A stretch of 64,000 nucleotides of DNA from Salibacter halophilus (GCF_008806325.1 NZ_WACR01000004.1:237378-301377); one strand, 5' to 3'; numbered from the stretch's first letter, positions 28,551 to 37,520 are shown. Notes: generated by a model from the letters alone, not told the origin. A program made the numbers and translations.

Positions 28551-28953
28551 AATGGGCACAGTTAAGAATGTTTTATTAATTGGAGGGTTCGTGATTATTG
28601 CAATAATCTTAATACTTGTATATAATAATATTACAGGAACCTATGTAAGATATAAAAGTGAGAATACGACTGATTCATTAATTTTAAAAAAGGATAACAA
28701 ATACATTAGAAAAATATATGATTTAAAAAATGATAAATTAATTTTTCATAATGTAGGTAAGTGGGAAGTTGAGGAAGATAGAATTGTATTTTATGATTTT
28801 TTTATTAATGAAGACAGAAAATACAATCATGATTTTGACTTTAATAGTGGTCTCACTATTGCTTCTTTTCCAATTAAAAATAGATGGGGTAGATATGTTT
28901 TTGATTACGATCAAGAAAAATCCTATTACAAATACAAAGAGGTATATTGGTAA
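28543..28953 (+). CDS. Small membrane protein, candidate immunity gene of cassette C
   Basis: A 136-aa protein with one N-terminal membrane segment (VLLIGGFVIIAIILILVY) and a beta-rich outer domain with many Tyr, Lys and Trp. The chosen ATG overlaps the end of the cassette C gene by 8 bases; an ATG at 28552 is equally possible. The domain (GTYVRYKSENTTDSLILKKD, then WEVEEDRIVFYDF) resembles small lipocalin-like domains of Bacteroidota in pattern, weakly. Tight overlap with the tip gene is typical of toxin-immunity pairs. The role is inference. Confidence 0.6.
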   Translation: MNRMGTVKNVLLIGGFVIIAIILILVYNNITGTYVRYKSENTTDSLILKKDNKYIRKIYDLKNDKLIFHNVGKWEVEEDRIVFYDFFINEDRKYNHDFDFNSGLTIASFPIKNRWGRYVFDYDQEKSYYKYKEVYW

Positions 28954-29013
28954 GTAAATACCTTAAATGTGTTAGTATGCAAAAGCAGCAGATTGAAAAT
29001 AAGTGTACTAATG

Positions 29014-29032
29014 CAGTAGGTCACGAATTGCG
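29014..29032 (+). repeat. 19-bp remnant of RHS insert sequence next to the IS1 copy
   Basis: CAGTAGGTCACGAATTGCG matches 27403-27421 (codons of SVGHELR in cassette C) with one mismatch. It abuts the left end of the IS1 element and suggests a further RHS copy once continued here. Confidence 0.55.
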
Positions 29033-29033
29033 G

Positions 29034-29868
29034 TAATGTCTCAAACATGTTGGTAACCTTGTTTCACTCCTTTAAAGTGCAGCTTATCAAGTAGTAAAAG
29101 AACATGTTTGAAACAAATTCAAATATATCTATACCTCACCCAACAACTTTTAACCGCTAAAACTACCTTAAAATGGCTTCTTCCTGTTACCTCGTGTATC
29201 AAATGTGTTGGTAAAACTGCAGAGGTTATCCGGTATGGAAAAACAAGATATGGAAAGCAGCGTTACCAGTGCAAAAAATGTAAGAGTACATTTATTGAAG
29301 ATTACTCTTACCATGCTTACATGGCTGATGTCAATAGCCGTATTACAATTTATGTGAAAGAAGGTTTGGGAATACGGAGCATTAGCAGGATAATAGGTAT
29401 CTCTACCAATACAGTGATGAGTAGAATAAAGTCAGTAGCTTCTGATATCAAGTCACCTATGATAGGATTTGGAAAAGAATATGAAGTAGACGAACTCTGC
29501 TCTTTTATCGGTTCTAAAAAGAGAAAAATATGGATCGTTATAGCACTTAGCAAAGATACAAGACAGGTGTTAGCTTTCAATGTAGGGAATCGAACTAAAG
29601 TGACGATAAAAAAAGTAATAGATACTCTGCTACTCGCAAAGAGTAAAAGGATTCACACTGATAGACTCAGGTTATATAACTCAACTGTACCGAATAGAAT
29701 TCTCAGTGTCTGCCAATATGGGACAAATCATGTTTAACGATTAAATTTATCTTTACGTACACATTTGAAAAGGCTGAACAGGAGAACAATTTGTTTTTCG
29801 CGAAGTAAAGTAATGTTGACAGCGAGCCTTAAGATTTACTTTTGGGGATAATCTAGATGTTTGAAATA
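29034..29868 (+). mobile_element. IS1-family insertion sequence, degenerate copy
   Basis: About 835 bp. The left end TGTCTCAAACATGTTGGTA and the right end (reverse complement TATTTCAAACATCTAGATTA) share the core TCAAACAT as imperfect terminal inverse repeats. Inside is a broken IS1-type transposase gene. I could not find a clear target-site duplication; the left flank is RHS-derived and the right flank is unrelated, so the element may have been rearranged after insertion. Three further left-end copies precede cassettes A, B and C. Confidence 0.75.
29173..29851 (+). pseudogene. IS1-family transposase, disrupted
   Basis: The intact frame would encode about 226 aa, the usual InsAB size. An N-terminal zinc ribbon (CTSCIKC, then QCKKCKSTF), an HTH-like segment (GIRSISRIIGISTNTVMSRI), and the InsB-type catalytic part follow (YEVDELCSFIGSKKRKIWIV, IHTDRLRLYNSTVP, LRTHLKRLNRRTICFSRS). 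Two lesions are visible. One extra T in codons 6-7 (TGTTACC here, TGTACC in the copies at 19813 and 22718) breaks the start. A TAA at 29735-29737 interrupts GTNHV-x-RLNLSLR, most simply a GAA to TAA change. A 209-aa open frame (29108-29737) remains. The gene is probably inactive. Confidence 0.8.
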
Positions 29869-30060
29869 TTCAATTATTCGTTTTGATATGTTTGAGCTGC
29901 TCAATTCTCTGCAATGCTTAAAGTCCACTCAATAAAAGATCAATTCCAGTAGCTCAACACAGCAATTCAATAAGTCACTATTTGTTGCAAGTCTTTTTGA
30001 TCATAGCTTGTACCAAAATTAACCAAGCCGGTATTTATCGGCCTTAAAAACTATAAACTT

Positions 30061-32172
30061 ATGGATTACACGATTAATTTTTCATTTAAAAGGCTTTTAG
30101 CCTCTACATTACTTGTACTGGTGTTCGCTTGTGTACCGGTATTGACAAATGGTCAGTGGAAAGACACTTATCATGATCAAATTGGAAGTTTTGATCACAA
30201 CCATTACAGCAACGAATTATGGAAACCTGGCTCTACTACAGTACTGGCGGGAACTATGTTTAATACCGATCAAGATTCAGATGAGACGGATCTTATTCAT
30301 GTATTGGAAATGGATCACGGCAGCGGTATTGTCTGGGAAAACACTTATAATTTTGGAGAGAACCAGCGTTGTTTTGATGTTTGTACCGTTTCAGAAGAAC
30401 TTGTTGCAATTACAGGAACAGCTAATAATAAATTGTTCGTTTCACTTATCCAGTCAGGAGGAACAGTCCTAAATACTGCTTTTTACGATGTAGAAGAAGG
30501 CCTGGGTTCTGTAGGATTGAGTATTGTTTATGCTGAGGATAGAGAAGCTTTGTTCGTAGGAGGTTATGCAGCAGAAAATATTCTCGATGATTCTATGAAT
30601 GAGTCTATAGGCGTACTAATGTCACTTGATCTTTCACTAAATGTAAATTGGTCAGAAGAATTAAACTTTGGAAATGAAGTTGTGATGGTGAATGATCTAA
30701 CTAAAATTAGGGATTTCGGTGTTTATGTGACAGGTAAAGTCACACAGCCAAATAACACAGAAGGAGTGTTGAGTACTTTGTATGACTATTCCGGAAACAG
30801 GATATGGAATAAGAGTTTTATGACTAAAAAGTATATTTATGATATTTATGATAATATAGTTGATTCCGTACTTTTACGTGCAGCAGGTGCCAATGCTGTT
30901 TATGATGAACAGACAGACGAACTCTTTGTATTGTTCAATTATGAAGACATTCACACTTTTGGAGTTAATAGACTGGTAGGGGTTTCATCTCCAACTCCGG
31001 TTACAGCATATACAAATGCGAATCTACTGTTAAATGGATTGGATTTGGGGAATTATGCAGGGTTTGACATTGAGATTGACCCCAATGATGATAATTTGTT
31101 AGTAGCGGGAATGGGTTTTCACCAAAGACCGGGAGGTACAGGAGCACCAACGGCTAATTCACCAACCTTCTTAGCTAAAGTTGATCGTGGAAACTCTTCT
31201 GTTCACTGGTTGAAATTCATTGAAACGGATAATATTGATTATCGCACTCATGATCACGATATCTTCCAGGCTTTTTACACAACTCACCCTTATATCAATC
31301 ACCCCGATTTATTGACGATAATCAATGGCGGGCAAAACTTTCAAATAATTGGTTATGAAAGTAATTTAAGCAACCAGGCGTATGGGCTTACAGTCATGAG
31401 TACTGATCAAAATGGAGATGTTCCTGGTTTTATGAACTGTGCACAGGTTACAGGTAATGATCCATATGGTGTAGTAACTGAATCACTTGATTATGAAAAT
31501 GCTGAGCTTATTCCGTTTATGAATGAAAGTGTTATAGATAGGCAGGAAATAAACCATCAGCCAGACTCGAGATGTGCTTCAGATTGTGACTTTACTATAG
31601 ATGGTATTAATAGTGAATATGTAGATTGTTACGGATATGACTTTACACCATTAGTTTCATTTCCTACAAACGGTAATGTAATCTCATATGAATGGAATTG
31701 GGGTGATGGATCTACAACAAATACCTCTACTGTTCCAACTTATCATAACTTTAACACAGATTCATGTGAGTACGAAGTATGCGTTACTGTTACTTTCGTT
31801 TCTACTACGGGGGACACCTGCACAGATACATATTGTCAAACATTCCCAATGTTAGTTTTTCAAGGTTGCGGTCCTTGTGGATCATCTAATAAGAAAGCAA
31901 CGGAAGGAGTTACCGGCACTGAAGAATTATTTGACATGGAATGGAATGTTTATCCCAATCCGGCAAAAGATCAGTTGACGGTTGAATTTGAACAGGAAGT
32001 TACTAATGGTGTGTTGACTATATTTAATACAGCAGGACAGGAAGTTAAACGAGTTTCTGTTGCAGGTAACATGAAGGCAAGTCTAGATATTTCTGACCTT
32101 CCACATGGTTTTTATACTCTTGAACTTACCGGGAATGGTAATACAAAAAGAGAAAAGATCATTGTTCAATAG
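30061..32172 (+). CDS. T9SS-secreted surface protein with PKD-like domain
   Basis: A 703-aa exported protein. The signal region is residues 1-31 (hydrophobic core LLASTLLVLVFACVPVLT). Residues 35-480 form a beta-propeller-like part with repeated Asp- and Gly-rich strands. A PKD-like domain lies at about 515-600 (YEWNWGDGSTTNTSTVPTYH). A type A T9SS sorting domain ends the protein (WNVYPNPAKDQLTVEF, then ISDLPHGFYTLELTGNG, ending in KIIVQ). Such domains direct transport across the outer membrane by the type IX system and are usually cleaved by PorU. It is followed by a good terminator at 32200, so it is probably a single-gene unit. Confidence 0.85.
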   Translation: MDYTINFSFKRLLASTLLVLVFACVPVLTNGQWKDTYHDQIGSFDHNHYSNELWKPGSTTVLAGTMFNTDQDSDETDLIHVLEMDHGSGIVWENTYNFGENQRCFDVCTVSEELVAITGTANNKLFVSLIQSGGTVLNTAFYDVEEGLGSVGLSIVYAEDREALFVGGYAAENILDDSMNESIGVLMSLDLSLNVNWSEELNFGNEVVMVNDLTKIRDFGVYVTGKVTQPNNTEGVLSTLYDYSGNRIWNKSFMTKKYIYDIYDNIVDSVLLRAAGANAVYDEQTDELFVLFNYEDIHTFGVNRLVGVSSPTPVTAYTNANLLLNGLDLGNYAGFDIEIDPNDDNLLVAGMGFHQRPGGTGAPTANSPTFLAKVDRGNSSVHWLKFIETDNIDYRTHDHDIFQAFYTTHPYINHPDLLTIINGGQNFQIIGYESNLSNQAYGLTVMSTDQNGDVPGFMNCAQVTGNDPYGVVTESLDYENAELIPFMNESVIDRQEINHQPDSRCASDCDFTIDGINSEYVDCYGYDFTPLVSFPTNGNVISYEWNWGDGSTTNTSTVPTYHNFNTDSCEYEVCVTVTFVSTTGDTCTDTYCQTFPMLVFQGCGPCGSSNKKATEGVTGTEELFDMEWNVYPNPAKDQLTVEFEQEVTNGVLTIFNTAGQEVKRVSVAGNMKASLDISDLPHGFYTLELTGNGNTKREKIIVQ

Positions 32173-32199
32173 TTTATTATTCAAAAATTTAACACTTAT

Positions 32200-32234
32200 A
32201 AAATCGGTCTGGGTGAAACATCCGGACCGATTTT
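32200..32234 (+). terminator. Rho-independent terminator
   Basis: A 10-bp stem AAAATCGGTC / GACCGATTTT around a 15-base loop, followed by GTTTTATTAT. It lies 28 bases after the T9SS protein gene. Confidence 0.75.
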
Positions 32235-32290
32235 GTTTTATTATATTGCCACATTGAGGGATTATCCCCGCAGATATTTAAAACTATAAT

Positions 32291-35290
32291 ATGATTCGGG
32301 TAATTGTTTTGTTGTTCCTGACAGGCTCATTTATTTTCAATGAGGCAGTCGGACAACAGGAAATGATAAAGCCACTCCCTCACCTTGTTCAGGCAACTGA
32401 ATTTCTCTTGTACCCTCCTAAGGTAGAGAGCTGGGATATAGAAGTAGACAGTAATAATTATACCTATTTTGCCGGACGCTCAGGCGTATATCGATTTAAT
32501 GGTTACGAACTTGAACTATTGAAGAGTTCCGGAGAGCTTGAAAAAGCCCCTGTTTCAGGATTGTTTAAAGATCCAAAGGGACGAATTTGGATATCCACTG
32601 TTCACAATAAACTTGGATACATAGAGAAAAATCATTTTGTTCCATACAGGTTCAATGATAAGCTCGACTCAATAAATACTCAAGGAATAAGAACAAATTG
32701 GCACTTTGACCAAAAGGGAAAACTTCATGTAGGGATCAATAGAAAAGGATATTACACTGTTTCGTCAGGTGGGAAAGTGGAAAAAATATTAGGTCAGGAG
32801 TCTGGGATACATGGTATTGTTTATACCTTTTTGCCGGATGGCAATCCCTTTATTTTTTCAATTACTCAAAAAGCAGGGAGAAATAAGAATTTGAATATGG
32901 ATTTGCACTTCATGGAACAGAGTGGTGAGATCCGTTATCTTTCCCGGTTAAAAACAAACCATCCCATACATTTGCCTGTAATCGTTAAAAATCAAGATGG
33001 CTCGGTAACCTTGTCATCGGGGCAAAAAGATATTGTAAGATGCTATTTTGATTCAGTTGTATCTCAGACCAGTTTATCCAGTAATATCATCCAGTTGTTC
33101 AGGGATAATGATTATAATTTGTGGGCAGGCACAGCAGATAAAGGCGTTTACTTAATCAAAAACCTGAACTGTTCTCCCGGAGAGCAGCTATTAGATGGTA
33201 CAGCATCTGCAGTTGTCGCCCAGGATCATAATGGTGGACTTTGGGTGAAATCTTCAGGAGCGTTCTTCTATTATCTTCCAAGACTTAGCAAGAAATCGTT
33301 TTCAAAAAGAGCAGGTCAGTTGAATTTTGATAATGCGATGAGGTTCACAATAGGTGGTTCCCGTGTGTTCTGTCTTAACAATGGTTCTGATATAGCTGTT
33401 TTTGAGAAAGGGTCTATGTCCAGCCTCCCATATCCTCAAAATAAATCTATAAAAGGGTTGGGAGTAAATACTGAAGTTCCCGGGATTATTTATTACGATA
33501 CAGTTAATTCTCTTTTGTGGGCTGGATACAGAGGAGGAATATGTAGCTGGAACGGGGAAAGATGGAAACACTACCGATTATCCGAAAAAGTAGATAAAGA
33601 GCAGGCTATTATAGCTTTTGGGGTGAAAAGTGACGGGACCCTGATGTTTGCCTGTAGAAATGCTTTGTTTTTTTTAAGTTCTGCTGGAAAAATTAAAAAG
33701 ATTGACGCACCATCAATCGCTGGAAACCGTATTACCAGTTTGGCTGTTGAGCCCAGCGGAAATGTTTGGGTTGGTACCATAAGAGGCGTTTTTCGCCTGG
33801 ATAATGAAAGTTACCACAAAATTGAAAACCCTGTTAAAAATATAGACTCCCTGAATGGTTTTGTACGGTATTTAAAATCTGCAAATGGAAGAATATGGAT
33901 TAACACCGGAAGGCATCTACTTTATTCAGTACACGGATCTGAAGTAAAACAGATAACTTATAACAGCGGAGAACCAGTTCGGATATTAGAAATTGAGTCT
34001 TCTAAAGACGGAGATCTGTGGGGACGAACTGCTCACCAAAATCCCAAAATAGCTCATATTTCAATTAGAAAAGGAGAAGTAGACGTTGAGTTACTTGAAT
34101 TTGATGTTTTTGGTGACCTTACATCAGAGTTCATTACAGGTACAATTTCTGTCATTGACCAAACGATGTTTTTGGGTATGAAGTCTAAGATCTACATTTC
34201 AAATATATCAGAACTTCGAAAAAGAGAACCGCTTCCTGATGTGAAAATATCAGAGTTTTTCGTAAATAATAAACAGTTTCAGCGTTCTGGTTTCTCTAGT
34301 CTTTCTCATGAGGAGAACGCAATACAGTTGAAATTTGAACCGATTTCCTACAGGAGAAATAAGCTTGAATTCAGGTATCGTTTGAAGGGTTTAGATACCG
34401 TATGGCAGGAAATAGAGCACCAGAATATACAGTACACTAACCTTTCCCCTGGAGAATATAATTTCCAGGTTCAGGCAAGGGTTAAAGGCGAAGAATGGGG
34501 AGAAACAGACAAGCTTGCATTTTTTATCCAAACTCCCTATTGGCAAGCATTTTGGTTTCGTTTTTTGGTAGTGCTGATCTTTATATCGTTTATCGGATTT
34601 ATGTTTTACCTCAGGAATCGCTCAAAACACAGAAGAAACACACTTGTCATAGAAAAGTTAAATGCAGAGCAAAAAGCTTTGAGAGCTCAGATGAATCCTC
34701 ATTTTATTTACAATGCATTGAGCTCTATTCAGGAGTTGATTTTTTTAGATAATAAATATGAAGCCCTAACCAACATTGCTTTGTTTGCCAAGCTCATGCG
34801 TAAGATACTCTATCATTCAACAAAGGAGCTCATCACATTGGATGAAGAAGTTGAAGCACTAGACTTGTACCTCAAATTGGAGGGACTTCGCTTTGAAGGA
34901 ACATTTGATTATACTGTAACCATTTGTAGAAAACTACGTCCTAAAAAGCAGATGATACCTCCAGGATTAATTCAGCCCTTTATAGAAAATGCGATAAAGC
35001 ATGGATTGTTAAATAAAAAGGAGAGAGGAGGGACACTTTCTGTTATTTTTAACCTTGATAACGACAGGTTGATATGTAAGATTGAAGATAACGGGGTAGG
35101 AAGAAAACGATCTACTGAGTTAAAAGCCAAACGCAATGCTGAACATCGTTCATTTGGCACACAATCAGTGTTGGACCGTATAAACCTATTAAATATTTCG
35201 AGAAATAATAAAATAAAGCTCGAAATTGAGGATCTTTACACTTATTACGGGGATCCTGGGGGAACACGAGTAATACTAATTATACCTTAA
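32291..35290 (+). CDS. Sensor histidine kinase: beta-propeller, Y_Y_Y, LytS-type kinase
   Basis: A 999-aa membrane sensor. Signal peptide 1-21; periplasmic two-bladed propeller region about 35-660 with Reg_prop-like motifs (GRIWIST, YNLWAGTADKGVYLI, GNVWVGTIRGVFRLD); Y_Y_Y domain about 680-750 (FRYRLKGLDTVWQEI, then YTNLSPGEYNFQVQA). One membrane helix lies at about 755-775. The cytoplasmic His_kinase domain follows: phosphoacceptor region LRAQMNPHFIYNALSSIQ with His near 803, N-box LIQPFIENAIKHGL near 890, and G-box EDNGVGRKRS near 935. It is followed by its LytTR regulator after 2 bases. In this family the propeller senses an extracellular ligand; the ligand here is unknown. Confidence 0.9.
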   Translation: MIRVIVLLFLTGSFIFNEAVGQQEMIKPLPHLVQATEFLLYPPKVESWDIEVDSNNYTYFAGRSGVYRFNGYELELLKSSGELEKAPVSGLFKDPKGRIWISTVHNKLGYIEKNHFVPYRFNDKLDSINTQGIRTNWHFDQKGKLHVGINRKGYYTVSSGGKVEKILGQESGIHGIVYTFLPDGNPFIFSITQKAGRNKNLNMDLHFMEQSGEIRYLSRLKTNHPIHLPVIVKNQDGSVTLSSGQKDIVRCYFDSVVSQTSLSSNIIQLFRDNDYNLWAGTADKGVYLIKNLNCSPGEQLLDGTASAVVAQDHNGGLWVKSSGAFFYYLPRLSKKSFSKRAGQLNFDNAMRFTIGGSRVFCLNNGSDIAVFEKGSMSSLPYPQNKSIKGLGVNTEVPGIIYYDTVNSLLWAGYRGGICSWNGERWKHYRLSEKVDKEQAIIAFGVKSDGTLMFACRNALFFLSSAGKIKKIDAPSIAGNRITSLAVEPSGNVWVGTIRGVFRLDNESYHKIENPVKNIDSLNGFVRYLKSANGRIWINTGRHLLYSVHGSEVKQITYNSGEPVRILEIESSKDGDLWGRTAHQNPKIAHISIRKGEVDVELLEFDVFGDLTSEFITGTISVIDQTMFLGMKSKIYISNISELRKREPLPDVKISEFFVNNKQFQRSGFSSLSHEENAIQLKFEPISYRRNKLEFRYRLKGLDTVWQEIEHQNIQYTNLSPGEYNFQVQARVKGEEWGETDKLAFFIQTPYWQAFWFRFLVVLIFISFIGFMFYLRNRSKHRRNTLVIEKLNAEQKALRAQMNPHFIYNALSSIQELIFLDNKYEALTNIALFAKLMRKILYHSTKELITLDEEVEALDLYLKLEGLRFEGTFDYTVTICRKLRPKKQMIPPGLIQPFIENAIKHGLLNKKERGGTLSVIFNLDNDRLICKIEDNGVGRKRSTELKAKRNAEHRSFGTQSVLDRINLLNISRNNKIKLEIEDLYTYYGDPGGTRVILIIP

Positions 35291-35292
35291 CC

Positions 35293-36057
35293 ATGAATAC
35301 AAAAATACCACTTGCAATCATTGAGGATGAACCTAAAACACGAAACTTACTCAAAGCCATAATTAACGAAAGATTCAAAGACTTTCAATTTGTTGGTGAA
35401 GCCAATGCTGTAAAAACAGGATTAGAGTTGATAACCGAAAATAAGCCTGATGTGGTCTTATTAGATGTTGAGATGGGAGACGGTAATGCATTCGATTTAC
35501 TGTCCCAGTTAAACTCCTTCAATCCTCATATCATTTTTGTGACCGCTTATGATCACTATGCGATTGAGGCACTGAGGAGCGGTGCAGTTGATTATATCGA
35601 AAAGCCGATAGATCCTAAAAAGTTGAGTGATGGGCTGTCTCGTGTTCAAAAGCTGATTGAAAAAAAAGAAAAAGCAAACTATTCAGGTTTGTTGAGATCA
35701 GTTGACATGAAGCTGCAAGCCAGGATTGCTGTGCCAACAAGAACAGGTATGGCTTACCTTGAAACACAGGAAATAGTTTGCATAAAAGCAGATAGCGCTT
35801 ATTCAGAAATTTATTTTGAAAATGAAAGGAAGCCTCTTGTTATTTCCCGCACTCTGAAAGATATTCAACACGTACTTGAGAAATTTGGATTTGTGCGACC
35901 TCACAGATCCTATCTCGTCAATACTTCAAAAATTAGAGCCCTCAACAGAACAGATGGTGGGAATGTTGTGCTTACTAATGACTTTGTCGTTCCTTTTTCC
36001 AGGCAGTACAAGCTAAAAGCATTAGAACTCATCAAATCCAGAACAACATTTTTGTAA
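35293..36057 (+). CDS. LytTR-family response regulator
   Basis: A 254-aa cytoplasmic regulator. The receiver domain spans residues 1-125: acidic pocket IEDEP near 10-14, phosphoacceptor Asp58 in VVLLDVEMGDG, Thr in FVTAYDH, and conserved Lys in IEKPID. The LytTR DNA-binding domain spans about 150-250 (MAYLETQEIVCIKADSAYSE, then FVRPHRSYLVN and FSRQYKLKAL). Directly downstream of the sensor kinase (2 bases), so the two form a LytS/LytR-type two-component pair. Targets are not shown by the sequence; the neighbouring T9SS protein gene is one possibility. Confidence 0.92.
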   Translation: MNTKIPLAIIEDEPKTRNLLKAIINERFKDFQFVGEANAVKTGLELITENKPDVVLLDVEMGDGNAFDLLSQLNSFNPHIIFVTAYDHYAIEALRSGAVDYIEKPIDPKKLSDGLSRVQKLIEKKEKANYSGLLRSVDMKLQARIAVPTRTGMAYLETQEIVCIKADSAYSEIYFENERKPLVISRTLKDIQHVLEKFGFVRPHRSYLVNTSKIRALNRTDGGNVVLTNDFVVPFSRQYKLKALELIKSRTTFL

Positions 36058-36089
36058 GTCGTGTAAAATAAGTACTACGAAGCTGAACA

Positions 36090-36662
36090 ATGAAATACAT
36101 CGAAGGAGAAGTTTTTGAAGGAACCGACTTTTCAAACCAGTTTTTGGAAAAAGCGGAGTACGAATTCTGCACGTTTACAAACTGCAATTTTTCACATACT
36201 GATTTGTCCGGTTCAAAATTTATCGAGTGTTCTTTTACGGATTGCAACTTCAGTAATGCCGTTTTGAAGAACGCTTCTTTTCAGGATCTCACTTTTTCTA
36301 AATGCAAGATGTTGGGACTCCACTTTGAGGATTGCAACAAGTTTGGTTTTGCCGCTGACTTAGAAAATTGCCAGTTGGACCACTCCTCGTTTTTTAAAAT
36401 GAATCTCAGTCAGAGCACCTTTAGAAACTGCCGACTCCACGGGTCCGACTTCACCGAAGCTGAGCTGACAAAGACGGTTCTGACCAACAGCGATTTACTC
36501 AATGCCGTTTTCGATCACACGAATCTGGAACTGGCCGATTTGAGAGAATCTGTTAACTATTCCATCGATCCGGAACAAAATAAGCTCAATGGAGCTGTCT
36601 TCTCGTTGTCGCAGGTCGGTGGTTTGCTCGAAAAGTATCAAATTAAAATTGAGCAGGGTTAG
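36090..36662 (+). CDS. Pentapeptide repeat protein, Qnr/McbG-like
   Basis: A 190-aa cytoplasmic protein made of pentapeptide repeats (pattern A(D/N)LXX), for example CNFSHTDLSGSKFIECSFTD and then CNFSNAVLKNASFQDLTFSK. The repeats run from about residue 6 to 170, with a break near 85-92 (NKFGFAADLEN). The end (DLRESVNYSIDPEQNKLNGA, then LSQVGGLLEKYQIKIE) matches the pattern of the Qnr and McbG C-terminus, where a helix dimerises two right-handed beta-helices that mimic DNA. Family members bind gyrase and can protect it from inhibitors. Whether this one does is unknown; many chromosomal homologues have no tested role. It starts 32 bases after the LytTR gene. Confidence 0.85.
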   Translation: MKYIEGEVFEGTDFSNQFLEKAEYEFCTFTNCNFSHTDLSGSKFIECSFTDCNFSNAVLKNASFQDLTFSKCKMLGLHFEDCNKFGFAADLENCQLDHSSFFKMNLSQSTFRNCRLHGSDFTEAELTKTVLTNSDLLNAVFDHTNLELADLRESVNYSIDPEQNKLNGAVFSLSQVGGLLEKYQIKIEQG

Positions 36663-36727
36663 TGTTCAACACTTACAATGAGCTTAATTATGTATCTTAG
36701 ACGATTATTAACTCACACGTTTTTCCA

Positions 36728-37510
36728 ATGTTAAAAATATTGATCCCCCTGTTTTGCCTGTGTTTTCAGTTATTACAGGCTCAACCAACTTTTCTTGATA
36801 TTAAAAACCTGCAGAACAACCTGGCAAAAATCAACGACACACTTTACGCTTCAAAGTATGAAGTGAATAACGGAGAGTACAACGCATTTCTCAAAAGCCT
36901 TGAGGAAAGCGGAAAAGAAGAAGATTACGCAACGGCAGCAATCGAAAGTAGTCAATGGACGAAATACGCTAAAGAGTACGTTGATACATACCATTTATCG
37001 AAGGATTACAATTCTTATCCCGTTGTGAACATCAGTTACGAGGGTGCAGTACTTTACTGTAAATGGCTCACAGAGCAGTACAATTCTAGCAAAAAGCGAA
37101 AATTTGAAAAAGTAATTTTCAGGTTGCCCACAGAGAAAGAGTGGGAAGTAGCCGCAAGGGCCGGCCATCCCGATGCCATTTACCCCTGGAACGGATCTGA
37201 AATACGAAATAAGAAAGGGCAGTTTCTCTGTAATTTCACCAATACCGCGAAAAAGGCAGATCTTGCAAAATCGACAGATAATGGAGACATTCTTGCCCCG
37301 TCAAACTCTTATTGGCCCAATGATTTAGGGATCTACAACATGAGCGGGAACGTAGCCGAAATGCTCAGTGAAAAAGGCCGTACAAAAGGTGGCTCATGGT
37401 CAGATCCAAAAGAGTACGTCAAAATCGACAGTCCAGATCCTTACAAAGGTTTTGACACCACAATGCCCACAATCGGTTTCCGGTACTTTATGGAAGTGGT
37501 GGAGAGGTAA
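36728..37510 (+). CDS. Exported SUMF1-fold protein (GldJ/GldK-like group)
   Basis: A 260-aa exported protein with signal peptide MLKILIPLFCLCFQLLQAQ. The remainder is an FGE-sulfatase (SUMF1) fold: YEVNNGEYNAFL near residue 40, then YPVVNISYEGAVLYCKWLTE, RLPTEKEWEVAARAG, LGIYNMSGNVAEMLS, KGGSWSDP, and the end PTIGFRYFMEVV. The two active-site cysteines of real formylglycine-generating enzymes are not present near the end, so catalysis of that kind is unlikely. In Bacteroidota this fold is also used by the T9SS/gliding proteins GldJ and GldK, but those are longer and are usually lipoproteins. Function is unassigned. It is convergent with the GAF-PAS gene and shares its terminator. Confidence 0.8.
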   Translation: MLKILIPLFCLCFQLLQAQPTFLDIKNLQNNLAKINDTLYASKYEVNNGEYNAFLKSLEESGKEEDYATAAIESSQWTKYAKEYVDTYHLSKDYNSYPVVNISYEGAVLYCKWLTEQYNSSKKRKFEKVIFRLPTEKEWEVAARAGHPDAIYPWNGSEIRNKKGQFLCNFTNTAKKADLAKSTDNGDILAPSNSYWPNDLGIYNMSGNVAEMLSEKGRTKGGSWSDPKEYVKIDSPDPYKGFDTTMPTIGFRYFMEVVER

Positions 37511-37520
37511 TAAAGTTAAT

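Noticed and set aside
29108..29737. A complete 209-aa IS1 transposase
   Set aside because: The N-terminus is shifted by one extra T, and a stop interrupts the conserved LRTHLKRL end, which continues in the same frame after 29737.
36728..37510. Formylglycine-generating enzyme
   Set aside because: The SUMF1 fold is clear, but the two catalytic cysteines expected near the C-terminal part are missing.
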